From NCBI RefSeq assembly GCF_000719285.1, contig NZ_JOFS01000007.1:168968-232967 (forward strand): a stretch of DNA of 64,000 bases, read 5' to 3'. Positions 36,998-44,274 of the stretch are shown in pieces. A program made the translations under genes and the position numbers. Each line of letters opens with the position of its first letter. Within the stretch, counting starts at the first letter, position 1. The notes under the pieces were generated by a model. That model was not told the DNA's origin. It ran no database searches and saw nothing but the letters and a program-made list of their open reading frames with translations. This DNA is from Streptomyces bicolor (GTDB taxonomy: Bacteria; Actinomycetota; Actinomycetes; Streptomycetales; Streptomycetaceae).

Positions 36998-38680
36998 TCA
37001 GTGTGGGAGACGGGCGGCGGCCTGCTGGGGGCGGCCGCCCGGTTTCGTCTCGGTCTGCTTGCTCAGCTTCTTCGCCTGACGGTCGTCCGGACGCCCCGGC
37101 TTCGGCTCGGGGTGCCCCTCGCACGCCGCCCGCCGCTCCGGGAGGCGCCCCGAGAGCAGGTAGGCGTCGATGTAGCCGTTGACGCAGGCGTTCGGGCCGT
37201 ACGCGATGCCGTGCGTGCCGGCGTCCCGCTCGGTCACCAGGACCGAGCCCGACAGCCGCCGGTGCATCTCCAGCGCCCCGTCGTACGGCGTGGCGGCGTC
37301 CCGCTCGGCGGCCAGGATCAGAACCGGCGGCAGCTCACCCGGCCCGGTCCGCACATCGAGCGGCTGCTGCCGGGTTGCCTGCCAGTAGGCGCACGGCAGG
37401 TTCATCCACACGTTGTCCCAGGTCTCGAACGGCGCCACGCGCGCGAGCCGGGTGTTGTCCCGGTCCCAGACCGCCCAGTTCGTCGGCCAGGACGCGTCGT
37501 TGCACTCCACGGCCGTGTAGACCGCGTTGGTGTTCTCCTCCTGGACCGCCGCGTCCGCGACCGGCGAGGCCAGCTCGGCGAGCGGCTTCGCGTCGCCCTT
37601 CAGATAGGCCGACAGCGCCTGCGCCCGCGCGGGCCAGTAGTCGTCGTAGTACCCGGCCTGCAGGTACGCCTCCTGCAGCTCGCCCTGCCCGACCTTCCCG
37701 CCGGCCGGCTTCACGGCCAGCCGCTCCCGCACCTTCTCGTAGTTGCGCAGCACCTCGTCGGCGGTCTTGCCGAGGCCGTACACGGCGTGGTGCTTGGCGA
37801 CCCACTCCCGGAAGTCCGCCCACCGTCCCTCGAACGCGGCCGACTGCAGGAGGTTGCTGCGGTACCAGATCTGCGCAGGGTCGGGGTTCACCGCCGAGTC
37901 GAACACCATGCGCCGTACATGTGAGGGGAAGAGGGTCGCGTACAGCGCCCCGAAGTAGGTGCCGTACGACGCGCCCATGAACGTCAGCTTCTCCTCGCCC
38001 AGCGCGGCGCGCAGGACGTACAGGTCACGGGCGTTGTTGAGGGAGTTGTAGTGCCGCAGCGCGCTGCCGGTGCGCACGGCGCAGCCGCGTGCGTAGGCCT
38101 TCGCCCGGGCGATGCGGTGCTGCTTGTACGCCTCGGAGGGGTGCGTGGGCGCGAGCGTGGGCCCGTTGAAGAACTGCTTGGGGTCCTGGCATGACACCGG
38201 CGCGGACGGCCCCACTCCACGCGGGGCGTAGCCGACCAGGTCGTACGCTCCCGCCAGCCGCTTCCACGCGGGCAGGACCCCGATCAGCGGGAAGTGCAGG
38301 CTGGAGGCGCCCGGCCCACCGGGGTTGTAGACCAGGGCGCCCTGGCGGGGGACCCGGCGCTTGCTGTTGTGCGGGTCCTTGTGAGTGGCCTGCACCCGGC
38401 TGACGGTGAGCCGGATCTGCTTGCCGTAGGGGTCGGTGTAGTCGAGCGGGACGGACACGGTGCCGCACTTCACGTCGGTCGGCAGCTCCAGGCCCTTGGC
38501 GCACCTGCCGAAGGTGATGCCTGCCTTCTCGGCGCGGGCGGCGGCCACCGCCGTGCCCAGCCTTTCGTCCGCCTGCGTGGGCGTGCCCGGGGCGGCGGCC
38601 GCGGTGCTGCCGGTCGGGGCGTTGGAGAGGGCGGTCAGGAGCAGCGCTCCGGCGACCGAGTAGAGGGCGGGAGCTCTCAT
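36998..38680 (-). CDS. Secreted S33-family tripeptidyl aminopeptidase-like alpha/beta hydrolase
   Basis: A 560-residue exported exopeptidase. The signal peptide is residues 1-30 (MRAPALYSVAGALLLTALS). The oxyanion segment VYNPGGPGASS and nucleophile Ser in GASYGT define the alpha/beta-hydrolase fold; a TAP-like C-terminal domain carries the Asp (LILAAERDAATPYDGA) and the His (DAGTHGIAYG). Such enzymes remove N-terminal tripeptides from secreted proteins. ATG at 38680 has AGGGA about 8 nt upstream. The last 45 residues are basic and Pro-rich. Confidence 0.85.
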   Translation of the reverse strand: MRAPALYSVAGALLLTALSNAPTGSTAAAAPGTPTQADERLGTAVAAARAEKAGITFGRCAKGLELPTDVKCGTVSVPLDYTDPYGKQIRLTVSRVQATHKDPHNSKRRVPRQGALVYNPGGPGASSLHFPLIGVLPAWKRLAGAYDLVGYAPRGVGPSAPVSCQDPKQFFNGPTLAPTHPSEAYKQHRIARAKAYARGCAVRTGSALRHYNSLNNARDLYVLRAALGEEKLTFMGASYGTYFGALYATLFPSHVRRMVFDSAVNPDPAQIWYRSNLLQSAAFEGRWADFREWVAKHHAVYGLGKTADEVLRNYEKVRERLAVKPAGGKVGQGELQEAYLQAGYYDDYWPARAQALSAYLKGDAKPLAELASPVADAAVQEENTNAVYTAVECNDASWPTNWAVWDRDNTRLARVAPFETWDNVWMNLPCAYWQATRQQPLDVRTGPGELPPVLILAAERDAATPYDGALEMHRRLSGSVLVTERDAGTHGIAYGPNACVNGYIDAYLLSGRLPERRAACEGHPEPKPGRPDDRQAKKLSKQTETKPGGRPQQAAARLPH

Positions 38681-38803
38681 CGCGTATCCCTTCAGTGCAC
38701 GGCAGCAACAAAAGGGATATTTCGTTCGTCTGTTGATGAAGGCAAGCACCGTGCTGCCGGTGTCGGCGTCAATGCCCCCGATGCGTCACCGACCGCCCGG
38801 CCA

Positions 38804-39601
38804 TCAGTCGCGGCGGTGGAACGCGGCGTGATGCGGTTCGCGGTGTGCGAAGGCCGCGCGCAGCTCCGGCTCGCCGATCGCCCGCACGCCCCGGACCGCG
38901 ACGGAGGTGAGGTACGTACGGTGGTCCCCGCCTTCGGAGTTCCGGACCAGGGCGCTGAGCAGCCGCTGTCCGGCCGGGGAGGCCCACCGCGAGTACGGGC
39001 TGATCTCGATCCGGGCGATGGCGAGGCAGCTCAGCGTGAGTACGAAGGGGAGCGCGAACCAGAGGGCCACCAGATGCGCCGGCATGTCCGACCGGGCCGG
39101 GGCGAGCAGGGCGGTCACGCCCAGCGCCACGACGGCCAGTGCGGCGAGCCGCACCTGCCGGATCGTCTCCGCGACGCCGCCGCGCGCCCCGTCGGGCACG
39201 GCGAGACCCGCGCTCACCAGCCGGTCGCCCAGGCTGCCCACCGCGTCGGCGGCGGCCGCGGCGTCCCGTACCGGCTCGATCCGGGACTGGCCCTCCGGCC
39301 CGATGGCCCCTATGACCGAGCGCTCCATCTCGTCGCGCCCACGCGGATCGACGACCGTCGCCCAGCCGGTGTGCGCGAGCAGCAGCCGCCGCTGCAGCGC
39401 CATGGAGACGAGCGTCAGGTCGGCCACCCGTCGGGGTCCGCCGGACAGGAACGCGGCCTCGTACAACGTCAGATCGTGTCCTCGGCCTGCCGTCGCCTCT
39501 TTCGTGTCCCTGGCAGCGGCGTGCGCGGCGGCCAGACACAGCCGCGTGCACGCCGTTCCGGCGACGGCCCAGGCCAGCAGCAGAAGAAGCACCCAGAACA
39601 T
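38804..39601 (-). CDS. TIGR04222 domain membrane protein
   Basis: A 265-residue membrane protein. An N-terminal helix (MFWVLLLLLAWAVAGTAC) is followed by the TIGR04222 core (LTLYEAAFLSGGPRRVADLT, LVSMALQRRLLLAH) and two more membrane helices at about 155-200. Many family members end in a Gly/Ser/Cys-rich low-complexity tail; this one ends in AAFAHREPHHAAFHRRD without it. As I recall, TIGR04222 genes often lie near DUF692 genes, as here (42.3-43.7 kb). The function is unknown; it may be a partner or target of the DUF692 enzyme. Confidence 0.7.
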   Translation of the reverse strand: MFWVLLLLLAWAVAGTACTRLCLAAAHAAARDTKEATAGRGHDLTLYEAAFLSGGPRRVADLTLVSMALQRRLLLAHTGWATVVDPRGRDEMERSVIGAIGPEGQSRIEPVRDAAAAADAVGSLGDRLVSAGLAVPDGARGGVAETIRQVRLAALAVVALGVTALLAPARSDMPAHLVALWFALPFVLTLSCLAIARIEISPYSRWASPAGQRLLSALVRNSEGGDHRTYLTSVAVRGVRAIGEPELRAAFAHREPHHAAFHRRD

Positions 39602-39697
39602 GGCACCATTTTGCGGCTGAACCGCCGCCGTTTTCGCGGAGTTGGTTGCTCGCCGTGGGGGTTTCTCCATTAATGGTTACGGTTTTAGGGCGGATTT

Positions 39698-40492
39698 TCA
39701 GGAATTACCGGGATCGTCCGGTGGGCGGCTGGTGGCGGCCGGCGGCAGTGTGTACGTCGGTGACGGGGCCGTGGTCGGGGTCGCCGGGACGGCCGGCGCG
39801 GGGTCGAGGGTCGGGCCGGGCGGGGCGGGGGAGGGGTTGAGCGGAGGAGTGCTGCCGGCGGCCATGTCCTGGGCCAAGGCGTCGAAGTCGACGTAGCCGG
39901 TTGCCTCCAGGACCGTGATGTGGTCCAGGACAGTGGTGTTGGCGTCGTCGGCGAGCGCGCGGACGAGGGAGTTGCGGGTGCCGGCCCGCACCTGGGCGAC
40001 GACGGAGAACACCTTGCCGTGCGCCAGCCGCAGGATGTTGGCGAACTGCCTGTCGTACTCGACGCCCTGGGCCGAGTCCAGGGTCGCCAGCCACTCCCGC
40101 TGCTGCACGCTGGGCTCGTTGGGCAGCTCCAGGCCGAGCTTGGCGGCGACGTCACGCACCCGCTCGTCCAGGAACGTGTGCCCCTCGACGAGGTGCTGCC
40201 CCGCGGTCCGCACGGCCGGGGTGGTGCCCTTCTGCAGTGCCTGCTGCCCGGCGGGCAGTTCCCAGAGCCCGGCCAGCCGGACCTTGGTGATGAAATCGCG
40301 GTCGAGACCGGACAGGGGTCCGTACCCGGTCGAGACGGTCTCGGCGTTGAGCACGTCCACGCCGGTCCCGGACCGGTCGGCGTACGACCAGATCGGGAAG
40401 ATCATCGCCAGCAGGGTCGCCGTCAGGCCCGTGATGATGAGCCCGGTGCCGCTGAAGATGCCTCGGCCGTTGATCGGGGGTCGAGGTCGCAT
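39698..40492 (-). CDS. DUF4142 exported protein
   Basis: A 264-residue protein. A single hydrophobic segment near the N terminus (LIITGLTATLLAMIFPIW) is followed by the helical DUF4142 domain, a ferritin-like bundle (DRDFITKVRLAGLWELPAGQ, then AGQHLVEGHTFLDERVRD, and NILRLAHGKVFSVVAQVR), and a 60-residue Pro/Thr/Ala-rich tail. It is predicted to face outside the membrane. ATG at 40492 follows GGAGGCACC. It lies between the TIGR04222 gene and, beyond an inserted gene pair, the DUF692 gene. Confidence 0.75.
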   Translation of the reverse strand: MRPRPPINGRGIFSGTGLIITGLTATLLAMIFPIWSYADRSGTGVDVLNAETVSTGYGPLSGLDRDFITKVRLAGLWELPAGQQALQKGTTPAVRTAGQHLVEGHTFLDERVRDVAAKLGLELPNEPSVQQREWLATLDSAQGVEYDRQFANILRLAHGKVFSVVAQVRAGTRNSLVRALADDANTTVLDHITVLEATGYVDFDALAQDMAAGSTPPLNPSPAPPGPTLDPAPAVPATPTTAPSPTYTLPPAATSRPPDDPGNS

Positions 40493-40809
40493 GGTGCCTC
40501 CTGTTGCGGCACCGCACGTCAGTGCGCTTCGAGGGTTGGGTTGGCATATTACTTCGGGGTACTTGGGGTCTACGCCAACTGTCGTAGGGGAGCGAATCGT
40601 TGCAAAGGGTATGGTTACGGGTGAATCGGGAGTTGGGGTGGGTGGCGGACAGGGGTAAACGGGATGATTCGGGGGAGTCGACCGCCTTGCAGGGCTGGGG
40701 TGTCGGGGCCGCCTCGATGAGGAGCTGGGCCGTTCGTGCGGCGGCCTGCCAAGACGAGCCGCGCGAGTCCATCGACCGGCTGGCCACCCGACCGTGCCGC
40801 TGGTCGTGC
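40493..40809. other. 317-bp stretch without a gene
   Basis: The gap separates the DUF4142 start from the stop of the leftward oxidoreductase. It contains a relatively AT-rich part (40540-40620, with CATATTACTT) that probably holds the DUF4142 promoter. The remainder shows no coding features, hairpin or repeat that I can support. Confidence 0.4.
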
Positions 40810-41745
40810 TCACCGAACCCTGCGCGCGCCTGCCACCTCCAGGATCGCCTTTCCGGGGATGCGGCGTCCGCGAAGGGCCTGCGCCGCCTCGTCGAAGCGG
40901 TCCCAGGATCCTTGCCAGCCGATCTCGACGGTGAGGGCCCCTTCAGCGGCCAGTTCGGTGAGAATGGCCAGGTCCGCGCCGACATCGCCCTCGATGACGA
41001 AGGAGGTCAGCGACTTGGCCGGGCCGACCGTCGCATACGGCGGAAAGACCGCCGGCTGCCCGGACGTCCAGCCGACGCTCTGCACGCTGCCCCCGGGAGC
41101 GAGCAGGTTCCATGCCGCGACCAGTTGGGGGCCGCCGACGCTGTCGATGACCACGTCGACCGGGCGCTGGAGTCCCTCCAGTCCGATCAGCACCTCGTCG
41201 GCGCCGGACTCGGCCAGCCCCTCCCCGCGGGCGGCCGAGCCCACGGACGCGATCACGTGGGCACCGGCCCGCGCCGCCAGCTGGACGGCGAACCGGCCGA
41301 CCCCGCCGGAGGCCCCGGTGACCAACACCCTCTTGTCCGGTCCGAGTCCGGCTGCCCGCAGCGAGCGCAGTGCCGCCACTCCGGCGACCGGCAGGGCCAC
41401 CGCCCGTGCCAGGTCCAGTCCCTTCGGCACCTCGGCCAGCGCACCCACGTCGATCGCGACGCGCTCGGCGAACGCTCCCGAGGTCAGGGCCACCACCTCG
41501 GTGCCCACCGCCGGGCCGGTTCCGTCGGCTGCGGCCCGGACGACCACTCCGGCGGCGTCCGAACCGAGCACCGCACCCACAGGGATCCGCCCGGAGCGGG
41601 CGTCGTTGAGATCGCCGTAGTTCAACGAGGCGTGGGAGACGGCCACCAGGACCTGGCCCGGCCCGGGCGCAGGGTCGGGCACCTCGGCGAGGCGGACGGC
41701 CGCCGCGGATGCTGACGGATCGACGACCAGAGCGCGAACAGACAT
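40810..41745 (-). CDS. Zinc-free quinone oxidoreductase-type medium-chain dehydrogenase
   Basis: A 311-residue MDR-superfamily NADPH-dependent oxidoreductase. The N-terminal GroES-like domain has VSHASLNYGDL in place of zinc ligands, and the Rossmann motif is VLVTGASGGVGRFAVQLA. It resembles quinone oxidoreductases that remove reactive carbonyls or quinones. It is divergently transcribed from an HxlR regulator with 77 bp between starts, a classic redox-stress-responsive pair. It interrupts the DUF692 - DUF4142 - TIGR04222 gene row, and may have been inserted there. Confidence 0.8.
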   Translation of the reverse strand: MSVRALVVDPSASAAAVRLAEVPDPAPGPGQVLVAVSHASLNYGDLNDARSGRIPVGAVLGSDAAGVVVRAAADGTGPAVGTEVVALTSGAFAERVAIDVGALAEVPKGLDLARAVALPVAGVAALRSLRAAGLGPDKRVLVTGASGGVGRFAVQLAARAGAHVIASVGSAARGEGLAESGADEVLIGLEGLQRPVDVVIDSVGGPQLVAAWNLLAPGGSVQSVGWTSGQPAVFPPYATVGPAKSLTSFVIEGDVGADLAILTELAAEGALTVEIGWQGSWDRFDEAAQALRGRRIPGKAILEVAGARRVR

Positions 41746-41822
41746 GTCGTCCCCCTTGGTTCACGACTTGTGACAGCAGTCATCATCGATAACCTTGCTG
41801 GTCATCGGAAGGAGGCACTTTC

Positions 41823-42221
41823 GTGTCACGCAGTCACACCCGTGTTACCGAGGCGCTCAGGGACGAAGCCTGCCCGGTCACCGAGGTGCTCGACCGGGTG
41901 GCGGGCAAGTGGAGCATCGGCATCCTGATCGCCGCCGCCCACGGCCCGGTTCGGTTCACCGAGCTGGAACGCGCCATCAACGGCATCAGCCGACGGATGC
42001 TCACCCTCAACCTGCGCAGGCTGGAGCGGGACGGACTGCTCGTCCGCACGGTGTATCCGACCGTGCCACCCAAGGTCGAGTACAGCCTCACGCCCATGGC
42101 CCAGGAGCTCCACACCTCACTGACCGCTCTGGTGGGCTGGGCCGAGCGGCATCGGTCCGCCATCGCCGAGGCCCGTGCCGCCTACGACACCGCGGCGGAG
42201 CAGAGCCCCGACACCGACTGA
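41823..42221 (+). CDS. HxlR-family transcriptional regulator
   Basis: A 132-residue winged-helix regulator. CPVTEVLDRVAGKWSIGIL is the family's hallmark start, with a Cys that in several members senses thiol or quinone stress. RFTELERAINGISRRMLTLN is the recognition-helix region and RTVYPTVPPKVEYSLTP the wing. It probably controls the divergent oxidoreductase; TGAC-AGCA-GTCA in the shared promoter (41771-41782) is a possible half of its operator. GTG start at 41823 with GGAGG upstream. Confidence 0.85.
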   Translation: MSRSHTRVTEALRDEACPVTEVLDRVAGKWSIGILIAAAHGPVRFTELERAINGISRRMLTLNLRRLERDGLLVRTVYPTVPPKVEYSLTPMAQELHTSLTALVGWAERHRSAIAEARAAYDTAAEQSPDTD

Positions 42222-42236
42222 ACGGGCCCGGACCGG

Positions 42237-42252
42237 CTCGCACTTGTGCGAG
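42237..42252. terminator. Small hairpin between convergent HxlR and DUF692 genes
   Basis: CTCGCAC - TT - GTGCGAG, 16 bp past the HxlR stop and 22 bp before the end of the leftward DUF692 gene. The tiny loop lowers confidence. Confidence 0.4.
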
Positions 42253-42274
42253 TCCGCAACGCCCGGCCGACCGC

Positions 42275-43651
42275 TCACCGCCGCAGCAGCACCCGGCGCG
42301 TGGCCCGCGCCAGGCGCACGCCCGGCCGCCGTGACCGCGGCCTCGGGCCCGACCGCTCCAGCCACCACTCCCGCAACTCCGCCCGCACCCGTTCGTCCTC
42401 CAGTCGCCCCTCCGTCAGCAGATACCCGGCGAAGTCGAGCGCGTCGCGCCGATAGCCGTCGGTCATCGGGTGCCCGTGCGCGTACGCGAGGAAGCCCCGC
42501 CGATAGCCCTGCCCGAGAATCACCGGCAACTCCGGCGCGACCTTCGCCACGACATCCGCCCGCTTCCCGGCGAGCGCTCGCGCCTGCACGCCCAGCCGCA
42601 CCCGGTCGAACCCCTCCGGCACCGGCGTACCGGCGACGAGGGCGGACAGCAGGGCGGCCTGCGCGAGTGCGAGGCGCTGCCGGGCGGGGTCCGTGCCGGC
42701 CCCGGCCCGCGCTTCCGCCGGCACCGCCTGCTCGAATGCGCCCTCCATGAGCGTCGCTGCCTCCGATGCCCCCTCCGCGAGCGCCGCCCCCTCCGTGGCG
42801 CCCTCCGCGGAAGTCCGCCTCTCGGCGTCGCCCTTCTCCAAAGCCCCCCGTATCGACCCCAACTCCCGCTCCAGCTCGGCAGGTTCCGGGAAGTTCTCGT
42901 CCCTCTCCAGAAGGACGCCAGGCGGGGACACCCGGGAGGCGAGGTCGGTCAGGATGTCGAGGACCGGCCGGGGGACCGGGTGGGCGTGGCTGTCGTGCCA
43001 GACGCCGTCGCGTTCGAAGCCGCCCGCGACATGGACGTAGGCGATCGCCTCCAGGGGCAGCTCGGCGAGCGCCTTGGCCGGGTCCTCGCCGCGGTTGACG
43101 TGGTTGGTGTGCAGGTTGGCCACGTCGATGAGGAGGCGTACGCCCGTGCGGTCGGCGAGTTCGTACAGGAACTGTCCCTCGCTCATCTCCTCGCCCGGCC
43201 AGGAGATGAGCGCGGCGATGTTCTCCACGGCGAGCGGCACGGGCAGCGCGTCCTGAGCGATGCGAATGTTCTCGCACAGTACGTCGAGGGCGTCGCGGGT
43301 GCGCGGCACGGGCAGCAGGTGCCCCGCCTCCAGCCGCGGGGACGCGGTCAGCGGGCCGCCCGCCCGTACGAACGCGATGTGCTCGGTGACCAGCGGCGAT
43401 CCCAGCGCCGACGCCCGCTCGGCGAGCGCGGTCAGCCGGTCGGCGTCGGGTCGGTCCGCGCCGCCGAGGCCCAGCGAGACGCCGTGCGGTATCACGGTCA
43501 CGCCGCGCCGGCGCAGCCGTGCCAGCGACTCGGGCAGGTGCCCGGGGCAGACGTTCTCGGCGACGGTCTCGACCCAGTCGATGCCCGGCATGCGCTCCAC
43601 GGCGTCCGCGATCTCCGGGCGCCACCCGATCCCCGTGCCCAGTCGCTGCAT
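42275..43651 (-). CDS. DUF692 / MNIO-family multinuclear iron-dependent oxidative enzyme
   Basis: A 458-residue TIM-barrel protein of the DUF692 family, whose studied members (MbnB and relatives) bind two or three irons and oxidise peptide side chains, often Cys. Putative iron ligands are visible in order: His in [11 protein letters not shown], Glu in VTEHIAF and AVENIAALI, Asp/Asn/His in [13 protein letters not shown], His/Asp/His in [20 protein letters not shown], and Glu in LLERDENFP. After the barrel (about residue 285) comes an Ala/Glu-rich repeat segment and then a C-terminal helical domain. ATG at 43651 has GGAGGGG upstream. No obvious small precursor peptide is adjacent. Confidence 0.85.
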   Translation of the reverse strand: MQRLGTGIGWRPEIADAVERMPGIDWVETVAENVCPGHLPESLARLRRRGVTVIPHGVSLGLGGADRPDADRLTALAERASALGSPLVTEHIAFVRAGGPLTASPRLEAGHLLPVPRTRDALDVLCENIRIAQDALPVPLAVENIAALISWPGEEMSEGQFLYELADRTGVRLLIDVANLHTNHVNRGEDPAKALAELPLEAIAYVHVAGGFERDGVWHDSHAHPVPRPVLDILTDLASRVSPPGVLLERDENFPEPAELERELGSIRGALEKGDAERRTSAEGATEGAALAEGASEAATLMEGAFEQAVPAEARAGAGTDPARQRLALAQAALLSALVAGTPVPEGFDRVRLGVQARALAGKRADVVAKVAPELPVILGQGYRRGFLAYAHGHPMTDGYRRDALDFAGYLLTEGRLEDERVRAELREWWLERSGPRPRSRRPGVRLARATRRVLLRR

Positions 43652-44274
43652 CGTCCCCTCCTCGGCCTCTTCGCCTCTTCCGTATCCGCTGTCCCGTCTC
43701 CTTCGACGTGTCGGACGTTCGGACGTGACGGGGGTATGGCCCCCGGGGCTCGGCCCGAACCCCCGGGCGGGCACCTTCAGAGCAACATTTGAGGTTGTGC
43801 CCGGCGCCTCCTCCGCGTCGCCGACGGCCACTGCACCGTCGTACGCGCGGGGCGCCGGGGATGTTCAAGCAATGCTGACCGAAAGCCGACAGAAAGCGTT
43901 CCTCGCGGAGGACTACACCAGCGCCGCCGGTGCGCCCGGGCAGGCGGATCGGTCACCCGCAGGCGCGTGGTCCGGCCAGCGTGCCAGGTCAGATGCATTC
44001 GGGCCACCGGCCGACCGAATGGTCAGTTGATTTTCGCCACCTGAAAACCGCGCAAGAAGTGCCATTCAATTCGGAATTTGGTGGTCCGTTTGCGGGCTGA
44101 ATGGCGTGAATTCAGTGTTGTCCCGAAGTCTCTGCATCGAATCGGGCTGGTAGTTGATTTTTCCTTATGGGAGAATCTTCACAGGGGAGGGCGGTCTCGT
44201 CCGAAAGGCTGCATCTGATCGGCCGTCCGTACCGCGCGAGAATCAGCCGTCGGGACTGGGGGATAAGTCGGCTC
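43652..44274. other. ~620-bp noncoding boundary region
   Basis: This stretch separates the leftward DUF692 gene from the rightward LAL regulator. Up to about 43990 it is GC-rich with short G/C palindromes (GGGGGTATGGCCCCC near 43733). From about 44020 to 44170 it is distinctly AT-rich for this genome, with AATTCGGAATT and GTGAATTCAG, and probably holds the LAL promoter. No gene or RNA is recognised. It marks the left edge of the biosynthetic cluster. Confidence 0.5.
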
